Shown here: positions 36,063 through 44,332 of the stretch, piece by piece
Numbering within the stretch: the first letter of the stretch is position 1
Layout of the letters: each line of letters opens with the position of its first letter
Origin: Microbacterium arabinogalactanolyticum
Lineage (GTDB): Bacteria; Actinomycetota; Actinomycetes; Actinomycetales; Microbacteriaceae
Direction of reading: 5' to 3'
Assembly: GCF_030268005.1 (NCBI RefSeq)
Contig: NZ_BRZC01000003.1
Span: forward strand, 365,253 to 429,252
DNA: 64,000 nt
The notes under the pieces: generated by a model
Seen by the model: only the letters and a program-made list of their open reading frames with translations
What the model was told of the DNA's origin: nothing
The model's database searches: none
Translations under genes and position numbers: made by a program

Positions 36063-37118
36063 ATGAGCCAGCAGGTGATGTCCGGAGCGATCGCGATCGG
36101 CATCGGCGTACTCGTCGGCATCGGCCTCTTCGTGCCGTTCGTGGCGATCAGTTACCGTCGCCGCGGGCGGCTCAGCCCGGTGCGACTGCTGATGTGGCTG
36201 GCCGCGCTCATCTACTTCTGGGCGATCTGGACGTATACGCTGCTGCCGCTTCCGGAGCCCTCGTCGATCCGCTGCGTCGGGGCGATCACCGACCCGATGT
36301 CGGTGGTGCGGGACGTGCAGCAGGCGCTCGCCGCGCCGGGCAACCCCCTCACGCATCCGGGCATCCTGCAGCTCGCGTTCAACGTGCTGCTGTTCGTGCC
36401 GCTGGGCTTCTTCCTGCGCGTGCTGGGCGGACGGGGTGTCATCACGGCCCTGCTCGTGGGCCTCGGCCTGTCTCTGTTCATCGAGACCACGCAGCTGACC
36501 GGGGTCTGGGGCATCTATCCCTGCGCGTACCGGTTCTTCGACGTCGGCGACCTGATGACCAACACGACAGGCGCCCTGCTCGGCTCGCTCTTCGGGCTCG
36601 TGGTGCCTCGGGCGCACCGTGGTCTGTCCCGTGCGGCGGATGCCGGGATGCCGCGCCCCGTCACCCGTGGGCGCCGAGCCCTGGCGATGATCTGCGACGG
36701 GCTCGGCTTCTTCCTGGTCTCGGCGACGCTGGGCGTGGGGATGCAGCTGTTCCTGGAGTACGTGGTGCGCGATCGGACCGCCGTGCTGGACGGGACCCTG
36801 TCGGAGCTGGTCGGCACGGGCGGTGCGGGGGCGTTCTGGCTCGCGACGATCCTGGCGACCGGCCGCTCGGTCGGAGACCTCGCGGTGGAGCTGCGCTATG
36901 ACGGAGCGCGGATGCCTCAGCCGGTCGCGCGTCTGCTGCGCTGGGTCGGCGGTGTGGCCGGGGTGTCGACGATCGGGCTGATCGGCGGGATCGCCGTGCC
37001 GCTGACGAGCGCCGCGATGTTCGTCGCGTGCGTGATGTTCTTCTTCACCCGTCGGGGCCGTGGACTGCCCGGCATCCTCTCCGGCCAGTACCTGACCGAC
37101 GCCCGCTCCCCGCGCTGA
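36063..37118 (+). CDS. VanZ-like membrane protein with RDD-like C-terminus
   Basis: A 351-residue membrane protein. The N-terminal half has four to five helices with VanZ-family strings (TLLPLP, FNVLLFVPLGFFL, SLFIETTQLTG, FDVGDLMTNTTGALLGSLFG). The C-terminal half has three further helices around CDGLGFFLVSATLGVGMQLFLEYV resembling an RDD domain. The ATG follows TAGACT by eight bases, suggesting another leaderless transcript divergent from kimA. VanZ proteins are linked to teicoplanin resistance and cell-envelope traits; the role here is unknown. Confidence 0.75.
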   Translation: MSQQVMSGAIAIGIGVLVGIGLFVPFVAISYRRRGRLSPVRLLMWLAALIYFWAIWTYTLLPLPEPSSIRCVGAITDPMSVVRDVQQALAAPGNPLTHPGILQLAFNVLLFVPLGFFLRVLGGRGVITALLVGLGLSLFIETTQLTGVWGIYPCAYRFFDVGDLMTNTTGALLGSLFGLVVPRAHRGLSRAADAGMPRPVTRGRRALAMICDGLGFFLVSATLGVGMQLFLEYVVRDRTAVLDGTLSELVGTGGAGAFWLATILATGRSVGDLAVELRYDGARMPQPVARLLRWVGGVAGVSTIGLIGGIAVPLTSAAMFVACVMFFFTRRGRGLPGILSGQYLTDARSPR

Positions 37119-37128
37119 GCGGCTGAGG

Positions 37129-38061
37129 TCAGGATGCCTCGGCGCGGCCGCGGCGCCAGTAGCCCATGAACGCGATCGAGTGACGGTCGATGCCGAGATC
37201 GCGCACCAGGTGGCGCCGCAGCGCGGTGATCGTGCCGGCCTCGCCGGCCAACCACGCGTACTCGCCGCCTGACACCGTCTCGGGAACCTCCCAGAGGATC
37301 TCATCGGACGCGTCTGCCCTGTCGTCCTCGTCGAGCGCGTGGATGGGCTCCGCGCCGTGAGCGGATGCCGATGATGCGCCGCGCCTGCGCCCCCAGGCGT
37401 GCACGGCTGCGCTCAGCCGCACACCGTGCGCGGTCGAGCCGCGGCCCAGCCAGCTCACACGGATCCCCTCGGGAGCAGTCAGGGGAAGGGCATCCGCTTC
37501 GGACGGCACCTCGATGCACACCTCGCCGGTGATGTGCGCGGGAAGTGATTCGACGATGGAGCAGATCGCGGGCATGGCGGTCTCGTCGCCCGCGATCAGC
37601 ACGGAGGTCGCGTCTCCCGGCTTCCATTCGATTCCCCCGCCCTGCTCGCCCGAGCGGGAGTCCGGGCCGACGACGAACAGCGGATCGCCGACCTGGGCAC
37701 CCGTCGCCCAGGCGGAGGCCGGGCCCTCGGTGCCGTGCAGCACGAAGTCGACATCGATCTCGCGGTCGGCGGGACGCGGGGAGCGGATCGTGTAGGTGCG
37801 GATCGGATTGCGCTGCTCATCGGGGAGTTCGCGCCAGCGCCGGTACCACTCGGTCATGCTCTGGGTCTCGTCGAACTGGCCGACGTCGGTGATCGTGCCG
37901 TCCGCGAAGGGGATGATCAGCTTGATGCGCTGATCCAGGCCGTCTGTGCCGAAATGCGCCAGGTCGTCGCCGGTCAGGGTGACGCGCGTGAAGCTCGGCG
38001 TCAGCTTCTGGATGCGGGCGACGGTGGTGCGGAAGGTCCGGTAGGGGTGGTGGCTCACCAC
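37129..38061 (-). CDS. Siderophore-interacting protein (ferric-siderophore reductase)
   Basis: A 310-residue cytoplasmic flavoprotein of the ViuB/SIP family. The FAD-binding motif is RNPIRTYTIRS, with downstream FVLHGTEGPASAWATGAQVGDPLFVVGPDS and the NAD(P)H domain LIAGDETAMPAICSIVESLP. The end (GEYAWLAGEAGTITALRRHLVRDLG...GYWRRGRAE) is classical. It reduces Fe(III)-siderophore to release iron. Two tandem GTG codons (38061, 38058) can start it; TATGCT six bases before the second suggests leaderless initiation there. It is divergent from the iron ABC genes across an IdeR-like box. Confidence 0.92.
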   Translation of the reverse strand: MVSHHPYRTFRTTVARIQKLTPSFTRVTLTGDDLAHFGTDGLDQRIKLIIPFADGTITDVGQFDETQSMTEWYRRWRELPDEQRNPIRTYTIRSPRPADREIDVDFVLHGTEGPASAWATGAQVGDPLFVVGPDSRSGEQGGGIEWKPGDATSVLIAGDETAMPAICSIVESLPAHITGEVCIEVPSEADALPLTAPEGIRVSWLGRGSTAHGVRLSAAVHAWGRRRGASSASAHGAEPIHALDEDDRADASDEILWEVPETVSGGEYAWLAGEAGTITALRRHLVRDLGIDRHSIAFMGYWRRGRAEAS

Positions 38062-38067
38062 TTCAGC

Positions 38068-38086
38068 ATAGGTTAGGCTCTCCTAA
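38068..38086. promoter_or_regulatory. DtxR/IdeR-type iron box
   Basis: ATAGGTTAGGCTCTCCTAA matches 16 of 19 positions of the DtxR/IdeR consensus (TTAGGTTAGSCTAACCTAA). It sits in the 26-base gap between divergent SIP and ABC genes and covers candidate -10 hexamers in both directions (TAGGCT forward, TATGCT reverse). One dimer pair could repress both units when iron is sufficient. Confidence 0.85.
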
Positions 38087-38087
38087 C

Positions 38088-38951
38088 GTGACCACTCCGA
38101 AGGAATCATCCGAGGCCCGCACGGACGAGCTGCACGGCGAATCGCTCGCCCTCAGCTACGGCCGCAACCGGGTGGTGCACGAGGTGTCGCTGCACCTGCG
38201 CCCCGGTGTCGTCACCGCTCTGATCGGACCCAACGGCAGTGGCAAGTCCACGGCGCTGCGCGCCCTGGCCCGGCTGCACCGGGTCGACGAGGGGATCGTC
38301 CGCGTGGTCGACGACCGGGGTGAGCGCGACGCTGCGGCACTCTCGGCCAGGGAGTTCGCCCGCACGGTCGCGATGCTCTCGCAGTCCCGCCCGCACCCCT
38401 CCGGGCTCGAGGTGCGCGACGTCGTCGCCTACGGCCGGCATCCGCATCGCCGGAGGTTCGCCGGAATGACCGATGCCGACCGGGATGCCGTCGCCCAGGC
38501 GCTCGAGCTCACTGGCCTCGACCACATGGCGCAGCGCGCCGTCGACGAGCTCTCCGGCGGGGAGCTGCAGCGCGTGTGGCTGGCCACCGCCCTCGCGCAG
38601 GACACCGGCATCCTGCTGCTGGACGAGCCCACCAACCATCTCGACCTGCGCTATCAGGTCGAGACCCTCGACCTGATCTGCGACCTGGCCGACCGCGGCA
38701 CCGCCGTGGGCGTGGTGCTGCACGACCTGAGCCACGCGGCATCCGTCGCCGACGAGGTCGTGCTCATGCACCGCGGCCGCGTGCACGCCTCGGGGCTCCC
38801 GCACGAGGTGCTCACGTCCGAGAACCTCACCGAGGTGTACGGACTGCCCATCGACGCCGACCACGACCTGCGCACCGGCCGGGTGCGGGTCTCTCCGCGC
38901 GGCAGGCATCACGACCGCGCGCGGCGCGGCCTCGCCGCGCTCTCGGTCTGA
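38088..38951 (+). CDS. Ferric-siderophore ABC transporter ATP-binding protein (FecE/FepC type)
   Basis: A 287-residue ABC ATPase. Walker A LIGPNGSGKSTALRAL, Q-loop MLSQSRPHPSGLEVRD, signature DELSGGELQRVWLA, Walker B ILLLDEPTNHLDLRYQ and the H-loop LHDLSHAA are complete. The GTG start lies eight bases after TAGGCT with no ribosome binding site, so a leaderless mRNA under the IdeR-like box is likely. It works with the binding protein and fused permease downstream. Confidence 0.93.
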   Translation: MTTPKESSEARTDELHGESLALSYGRNRVVHEVSLHLRPGVVTALIGPNGSGKSTALRALARLHRVDEGIVRVVDDRGERDAAALSAREFARTVAMLSQSRPHPSGLEVRDVVAYGRHPHRRRFAGMTDADRDAVAQALELTGLDHMAQRAVDELSGGELQRVWLATALAQDTGILLLDEPTNHLDLRYQVETLDLICDLADRGTAVGVVLHDLSHAASVADEVVLMHRGRVHASGLPHEVLTSENLTEVYGLPIDADHDLRTGRVRVSPRGRHHDRARRGLAALSV

Positions 38952-39030
38952 TCTCCCGCAGCAGCATCGCCGCGCACCTTCCCTGTACCCGATTCCCCGA
39001 CCCCGACCCCGACATCCCGGAGCCATCCTG

Positions 39031-40062
39031 ATGAACAAGCCCCTCGCCGCCCTCGCCACGCTCGGCGCTCTGACCCTCGCGCTCACCGCCTGCGGCACCA
39101 CCACGGCGGCCCCCGCGCCCACCGACGCGAAGACCTCCACGGCGAGCGGCGTCGGCTGCGCCGACGACAGCACCTCCACCTCCACCAAGCCGGTCGAGCT
39201 GACCGACGCGCTGGGACGCACCGTCAAGCTGGAAAAGCCTGCCGCGAAGGTCGCCGTGCTCGAATGGCAGCAGATCGAGGACGTGCTGTCGCTGTGCCTC
39301 ACGCCGGTCGCGGTGGCGGATGCCGACGGCTACCGCACCTGGGACACCGCCGAGGAGCTGCCGAAGGACGTCAAGAGCGTCGGCACCCGTCAGGAGCCCA
39401 ACCTCGATGCGCTGTTCGCCACCGAGCCCGACCTCGTGATCGTCGAGGCGGGCACCCGCGACGACGCGATCATCACGCAGCTGGAGAAGTACGGCGTCCC
39501 GGTTCTCAGCACCACCGGCGCCGACGCGAAGGACCCGATCAAGCAGATGCTCGCGACCTTCGACCTGATCGCGCAGGCGACCGGCCGCACCGAGCGCGCC
39601 GACGTCGTCAAGGACGAGTTCGAGAAGAAGCTCGCCGAGGGCGAGAAGGCCGTCGCGGGTGCCTCCCTGGAAGGTGCGCCCTTCGTGTTCTTCGACGGCT
39701 GGGTCGACGGCGGCAACGTGTCCCTGCGCCCCTTCGGACAGGGCTCGCTGATCGGCGAGCTCGGTGAGCGGCTCGGGCTCGAGAACGCCTGGACCGGCGA
39801 GGTCGATCCCGCCTACGGTCTGGGCCAGACCGACATCGAGGGCATGACCACGGTCGGCGACGCCATGCTGCTGCACACCGGAACGGCCGATCCCGACTCG
39901 GAGAGCTTCATCGACGCGGCGGCCAAGAACCCCGCCTGGGCCTCGATCCCCGCCGTGAAGGACGGGCGCATCCACGCGTTCCCCGCGGGCATCTGGACCT
40001 TCGGCGGACCCCGCTCCGCCGAGCAGATCGTCGACGCGTACGTAGCCGTCATCACCAAGTGA
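39031..40062 (+). CDS. Iron-siderophore ABC transporter substrate-binding lipoprotein
   Basis: A 343-residue lipoprotein: signal peptide with lipobox LALTACG, then a TroA/FecB-type binding fold (VELTDALGRTVKLEKPAAKVAVLEWQQIEDVLSL, EPNLDALFATEPDLVIVEAGTRDDAIITQLEKYGVPVL). It captures ferric siderophore at the cell surface. The stop codon overlaps the start of the permease (GTGA), so the two are translationally coupled. The ligand (catecholate, hydroxamate or citrate) cannot be told. Confidence 0.92.
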   Translation: MNKPLAALATLGALTLALTACGTTTAAPAPTDAKTSTASGVGCADDSTSTSTKPVELTDALGRTVKLEKPAAKVAVLEWQQIEDVLSLCLTPVAVADADGYRTWDTAEELPKDVKSVGTRQEPNLDALFATEPDLVIVEAGTRDDAIITQLEKYGVPVLSTTGADAKDPIKQMLATFDLIAQATGRTERADVVKDEFEKKLAEGEKAVAGASLEGAPFVFFDGWVDGGNVSLRPFGQGSLIGELGERLGLENAWTGEVDPAYGLGQTDIEGMTTVGDAMLLHTGTADPDSESFIDAAAKNPAWASIPAVKDGRIHAFPAGIWTFGGPRSAEQIVDAYVAVITK

Positions 40063-42098
40063 CCGAGGCGCGTCTGGACACGCTCGCCGGGGGCGTGACG
40101 CCCCGCCGGGGCGCCGTGCCCGCGGCGGGCGTGCTCCTCGCGCTGCTCGTCGTCCTGGTCGCGGTGTCACTGTGGCATCTCACGCAGGGCACCAGCGGAG
40201 CGGTGTTCGCGGACACCGATGTGCTGTTCGGCTCGCGGATGCCGCGGCTGGCGGCGGGGATCGCGGTGGGGGCCGCCCTCGGCGTCGCCGGGCTGCTCAT
40301 GCAGTCGCTCGCGCGCAACCCGCTCGCCTCGCCGGACACGCTCGGCGTGACCGCCGGCTCGTACTTCGCGGTCACCGCGGCGACCGCGTTCGGGGTGAGC
40401 ATCCCGTTCTGGGCATCCGGCATCGTCGCCTTCGCCGGCGGGCTCGCCGCCGCGGGCATCGTACTGGGGCTGGCGGGCGGCGCCGCATCGTCGACCACCC
40501 GTCTCGTGCTCGCCGGGTCCGCACTGGCCCTGGCGCTGCAGGCCGGCACCTCCACGCTGCTGGTGCTGTTCGAGGAGGAGACCAAGGGGCTGTTCGCCTG
40601 GGGCAGCGGCAGCCTGTCCCAGCTGGGCATCCAGGCGTTCCTGCGCGCGGCGCCGGTGATCGTGGTCGCCATCGCGCTGGCCCTGGTGCTGACGCGGCGC
40701 CTCGATGTGCTCGCCCTCGGCGACGACACGGCATCCTCCCTGGGCGTCCCGATCCGCTCCACGCGGGTGATGGGCATCCTGCTCTCCGTGCTGCTGACCG
40801 CCGCCGCGGTCACGCTGGCGGGCCCTATCGGCTTCGTCGGCCTCTGTGCGCCGGTGCTCGCCCGACTGCTGTCCCGCGTCTTCCCCCTGCTCACCAAGCA
40901 CGTGCTGCTCATCCCGGCGACCGGACTCATCGGCGCGATCGTCGTGATCGGCGCCGACGCCGTGCTCCGCGCGATCATCGGCGCCGAGGGAGCGATCGCG
41001 GTGCCCACAGGTGTCGCGACCACCCTCCTCGGCGCGATCGTGCTGATCGCGATGGCCCGCCGGCTGCGCGACGCGGGCCCGACACGCCGCCCGCCCGGCA
41101 TCCGCTTCGGGGTGCGCAGCACCCGCCGCTTCGCCGTCGTGCTGACCGTCGGCGTCGCGCTGCTCGCCGCCGTCATCCTGGTCGGGATGCTGGTGGGCGC
41201 CACGCCGCTGCTCACCGGCGACATCCTGCTGTGGATGCAGCACCAGGCGCCGCCTCTGGTCTCCTTCGCCCTCGACGAGCGCTCGCCGCGGGTGATCGCC
41301 GCCGTGGTCGCGGGTGCCGCTCTCGCGCTGGCCGGCACCATCACCCAGGCCGTCAGCCGCAACCCGCTCGCGGAGCCGGGGCTGCTCGGGATCACGGGTG
41401 GCGCGGGCCTCGGCGCCGTGCTGGTGGTCACCAGCGTCGCGGCCTCCACCTTCGGGATGATCGCCGCCGCGATCGCCGGTGCGCTGCTCGCCTTCCTGCT
41501 CGTGTACTCGCTGTCGTGGAGGGGCGGCCTCAGCGCGGACAGGTTCATCCTGATCGGCATCGGCGTCTCCTACGGAGCGACGGCGCTGACCACGTTCGTT
41601 CTGCTGCGCTCCAACCCGTGGGACACACCGAAGATCTACACCTGGCTGTCGGGCACCACCTACGGGCGGCTGTGGGAGCAGGTGATCCCGCTGGCGATCG
41701 TGCTGGCCGTCGCGCTGCCGTTCGTGATCGCTCAGCGTCGCGAGCTCGACATCGTCGCGATGGACGAGGACACGCCTCGACTGGTCGGAGTCCGGCTCGA
41801 GCGGGCCCGGCTCGGTCTGCTGGGTGCTGCTGCTCTGCTGGCGGCGCTCAGCGTCTCGGCGGTCGGGGTGGTCGGCTTCGTGGGCCTGGTCGCACCGCAC
41901 GCCGCCCGCGCACTGGTGGGGGCGCGGCACAGCCGCGTGATCCCGGTGTCGGTGGTGCTCGGTGCGGTGCTTGTGGGGACGGCGGATGCCATCGGACGCA
42001 CCGTGCTCGCGCCGGCGCAGCTGCCGGCCGGACTGGTCGTGGCCCTGATCGGCGCCCCGTACTTCGTCTGGCTGCTCTGGCGCTCGCGCGACGCCTGA
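40059..42098 (+). CDS. Fused FecCD-type siderophore permease (both halves in one chain)
   Basis: A 679-residue membrane protein made of two homologous FecCD permease units, about 20 helices in total. Each unit has the family strings: RMPRLAAGIAVGAALGVAGLLMQSLARNPLASPDTLG in the first and RSPRVIAAVVAGAALALAGTITQAVSRNPLAEPGLLG in the second. Each also has an ATPase-contact loop near GPIGFVGLCAPVLARLL and GVVGFVGLVAPHAARAL. This replaces the usual two separate permeases, as in FhuB. The GTG start overlaps the binding-protein stop codon. Confidence 0.92.
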   Translation: MTEARLDTLAGGVTPRRGAVPAAGVLLALLVVLVAVSLWHLTQGTSGAVFADTDVLFGSRMPRLAAGIAVGAALGVAGLLMQSLARNPLASPDTLGVTAGSYFAVTAATAFGVSIPFWASGIVAFAGGLAAAGIVLGLAGGAASSTTRLVLAGSALALALQAGTSTLLVLFEEETKGLFAWGSGSLSQLGIQAFLRAAPVIVVAIALALVLTRRLDVLALGDDTASSLGVPIRSTRVMGILLSVLLTAAAVTLAGPIGFVGLCAPVLARLLSRVFPLLTKHVLLIPATGLIGAIVVIGADAVLRAIIGAEGAIAVPTGVATTLLGAIVLIAMARRLRDAGPTRRPPGIRFGVRSTRRFAVVLTVGVALLAAVILVGMLVGATPLLTGDILLWMQHQAPPLVSFALDERSPRVIAAVVAGAALALAGTITQAVSRNPLAEPGLLGITGGAGLGAVLVVTSVAASTFGMIAAAIAGALLAFLLVYSLSWRGGLSADRFILIGIGVSYGATALTTFVLLRSNPWDTPKIYTWLSGTTYGRLWEQVIPLAIVLAVALPFVIAQRRELDIVAMDEDTPRLVGVRLERARLGLLGAAALLAALSVSAVGVVGFVGLVAPHAARALVGARHSRVIPVSVVLGAVLVGTADAIGRTVLAPAQLPAGLVVALIGAPYFVWLLWRSRDA

Positions 42099-42704
42099 TC
42101 ACCCCACGAGGAGGAGTCCGACGGCGACGCCGAGGTAGAACAGGTTCACCGAGAGGATGAACACCCGCTCGGAGATCCCGAACACCCACGTGCGGAGCTT
42201 CTTCACGACGAGCACGATGACGCTGACCGTCAGGGAGGCGGCGGCGATCCAGGAGATGACCGTGAGCGTCACGGCCAGCCACTCCGGAACCAGGGCGGAG
42301 AAGAGGCGGGTGAAGTTGCCCATGCACGCGTAGCTGATGGCGAACCAGGCGATCGCGAGCAGATAGTGCAGGCGCCCGATGAGCGACGCCTTCTCGCCCT
42401 CGAGATCGGTGGGGACGAACGGCAGCACCAGGAAGATCAGGGCCAGGACGGCCAGGGCGACGGCGATCCCCGTGGCATCCGCCCAATCGTTCAGGCCCGT
42501 GGCGACGGCGGCCGCGAGCAGCCCCCAGAACGGCACGGTGACCCAGGTCATGATGCTGCTGAGTCTTCTCGTGCTCCCCACGGCGTAGTCGCTGACCGCG
42601 TGCCGGACGGGGGAGTACTCGTTCCTGATCACGTGGAGGCTGACGAAGATCGCGAGGCGGGCGAGTCCGCAGACGGCGGCTGCCGCGGCGAGGAAGAAGG
42701 TCAT
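42099..42704 (-). CDS. DUF998-family membrane protein
   Basis: A 201-residue protein with about six transmembrane helices. The opening (HVIRNEYSPVRHAVSDYAVGSTRRLSSIMTW) matches the DUF998 pattern. Function is not known. The start codon overlaps the marR stop (ATGA), so the two form a coupled two-gene unit. It directly abuts the 3' end of the convergent siderophore permease gene with no intergenic base. Confidence 0.75.
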   Translation of the reverse strand: MTFFLAAAAAVCGLARLAIFVSLHVIRNEYSPVRHAVSDYAVGSTRRLSSIMTWVTVPFWGLLAAAVATGLNDWADATGIAVALAVLALIFLVLPFVPTDLEGEKASLIGRLHYLLAIAWFAISYACMGNFTRLFSALVPEWLAVTLTVISWIAAASLTVSVIVLVVKKLRTWVFGISERVFILSVNLFYLGVAVGLLLVG

Positions 42705-43138
42705 GGACGGTCCTTTCCGGAGGGGGCGCGCACGGTGCGGACCTCGTCATGGAGGGCGCGGATGGTGGCGGCCAGAGCGGCCGGATCGATGCCGATGGCG
42801 CGGGCGTTGTCGTCGACGGAGCGTCCCAGCAGCCGGCCGCAGTGCTGGGCCCTGTCGACGCCACGCGGGGTGAGATGAAGCTCTCGACGGTTACCGGTAC
42901 GAGGGCCGGCCTGGTCGGTGATGAGGTCGTCGGCGAGCAGAGCGCGGACGATCCCGCTGCCCGCCGCCTCGGTGACGCCGACGGCCTGCGCGAGGATGCG
43001 CCCGGTGACGCCAGGGTGCTCGCCGAGGATGACGAGAGCGACGTACTGGTTGTAACTGAGGCCCTCGGGCCTGAGGATCTGCTCCGCCCATCTGTCGAGC
43101 GTGCGGACCAGATCGTGCAGTTCGTAGGCGAGGTCCAT
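42701..43138 (-). CDS. MarR-family regulator
   Basis: A 145-residue MarR protein with a winged helix (LSYNQYVALVILGEHPGVTGRILAQAVGVTEAAGSGIVRALLADDLI) and wing (NRRELHLTPRGVDRA). Its ATG lies inside a perfect palindrome (43136-43171), a likely autoregulatory operator. A TTAAGT hexamer seven bases before the ATG suggests a leaderless transcript. It is coupled to the DUF998 gene and divergent from the dioxygenase-like gene. Confidence 0.88.
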   Translation of the reverse strand: MDLAYELHDLVRTLDRWAEQILRPEGLSYNQYVALVILGEHPGVTGRILAQAVGVTEAAGSGIVRALLADDLITDQAGPRTGNRRELHLTPRGVDRAQHCGRLLGRSVDDNARAIGIDPAALAATIRALHDEVRTVRAPSGKDRP

Positions 43139-43171
43139 GGCACTAACTTAACGACTTAAGTTAGTGCCATG
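43136..43171. promoter_or_regulatory. Perfect 36-bp palindrome over mirrored ATG codons
   Basis: Arms CATGGCACTAACTTAA and TTAAGTTAGTGCCATG (16 bp each, no mismatch) flank CGAC. The marR ATG (43138) lies within the left arm, and an ATG of the opposite strand (43169) sits at the mirror position. TTAAGT occurs on both strands seven bases before each ATG, so the site is also symmetric as a promoter. It is a likely MarR operator controlling both directions. Confidence 0.8.
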
Positions 43172-43309
43172 CAAGCCCCGATCTGCGAAGCCGCTCATTC
43201 GATTCGCACAGGTTGCTCACGGCGTCCGCTGAGCATCCTCCTGCATCGGTCATCGGCCGTGCTGGTTGCCTCGGAACGTGGGCGGCCCGCCCGACGAGAG
43301 GACGAGAAC

Positions 43310-44203
43310 ATGAGCACCGAGACCACCGACCCCCGCTGGCTGGACGAGAACGGCCACGAGATCGATGAGGACCATCGCGGACTCGTCTACGACATCCGCA
43401 CCCTGATCGACCGCCGTCGGATGCTGGGCATCTTCGGCGGCATCGCGGCGACGACGCTGCTCGCGGCCTGCGCGCCGACCACATCCGCGTCCACGGGATC
43501 GGGATCGGGCGGATCGGCCGCTCCGCCGCAGGGCGCTCCGGGCGGCGCGCCGGCCGCGGAGGACGACGGCGACCTGCTCGAGGGTGAGGTCCCGAACGAG
43601 ACCGCAGGGCCCTACCCCGGCGACGGCTCCAACGGGGTGAACGTGCTCGACGACTCCGGCATCGTGCGCAGCGACATCCGTTCCAGCTTCGGCTCGTCGA
43701 CCACCACGGCGAAGGGCGTGCCGCTGGAGGTGGTGCTGACCGTCCGCGATGCGGCCACCGGCAAGGCGATGGCGGGCGCGGGCGTCTATCTGTGGCACTG
43801 CGATCGCGACGGGAACTACTCGCTCTACTCGGATGCCGCCAAGGACGAGAACTATCTGCGCGGCGTGCAGGAGACCGATGACACGGGCACGGTGCGCTTC
43901 ACGTCGATCTATCCGGCCTGCTACTCGGGCCGATGGCCGCACATCCACTTCGAGGTCTACCAGGACGTGGCCACAGCCGTCGCCACCGGACCGATCGTGA
44001 AGACCTCGCAGATCGCGCTGCCCGAGGAGACCAATGCCAAGGTGTACGCCACGGCAGGCTACGAGAAGAGCGTGCGCAACGCCTCGCAGGTGACGCTGAA
44101 GAGCGACATGGTGTTCGGCGACGACGGCGGTGTCCTTCAGGTGGCGACCATGACCGGGGGAGTCGACAAGGGCTACACCGCGGCACTATCGATCGCGGTC
44201 TGA
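43310..44203 (+). CDS. Intradiol dioxygenase-like exported lipoprotein
   Basis: A 297-residue protein. The N-terminal ~40 residues are cytoplasmic, then a twin-arginine-like stretch RRRMLGIFGG with lipobox LLAACAP, and a Ser/Gly/Pro linker. The rest is an intradiol ring-cleavage dioxygenase fold. Fe(III) ligand positions are visible as Tyr in NETAGPYPGDG, Tyr in YPACYSGRWP and His-x-His in WPHIHFEVY. Family members in the cytosol cleave catechols; exported forms are of uncertain function and might act on phenolics outside. The ATG at 43310 follows GAGGAC. An alternative in-frame ATG at 43169, inside the 36-bp palindrome, would add 47 residues without a ribosome binding site. Confidence 0.78.
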   Translation: MSTETTDPRWLDENGHEIDEDHRGLVYDIRTLIDRRRMLGIFGGIAATTLLAACAPTTSASTGSGSGGSAAPPQGAPGGAPAAEDDGDLLEGEVPNETAGPYPGDGSNGVNVLDDSGIVRSDIRSSFGSSTTTAKGVPLEVVLTVRDAATGKAMAGAGVYLWHCDRDGNYSLYSDAAKDENYLRGVQETDDTGTVRFTSIYPACYSGRWPHIHFEVYQDVATAVATGPIVKTSQIALPEETNAKVYATAGYEKSVRNASQVTLKSDMVFGDDGGVLQVATMTGGVDKGYTAALSIAV

Positions 44204-44332
44204 CCGAGCGGAAGGGCGCGCGGCGGAAACGGGTTGCCCGAGACTCTCAGCTTTCTCCTAGAATGTCGGGGGCGTCGGAGGGCGGCGCCGCACACGACCC
44301 GCACGCTGCGGGCTGAGGGGGGAACTTTCTCT

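Noticed and set aside
33808..36121. Two long frames overlapping the KimA-type gene
   Set aside because: The KimA frame has strong family motifs and a good promoter; the others are low-complexity Arg/Asp/His runs.
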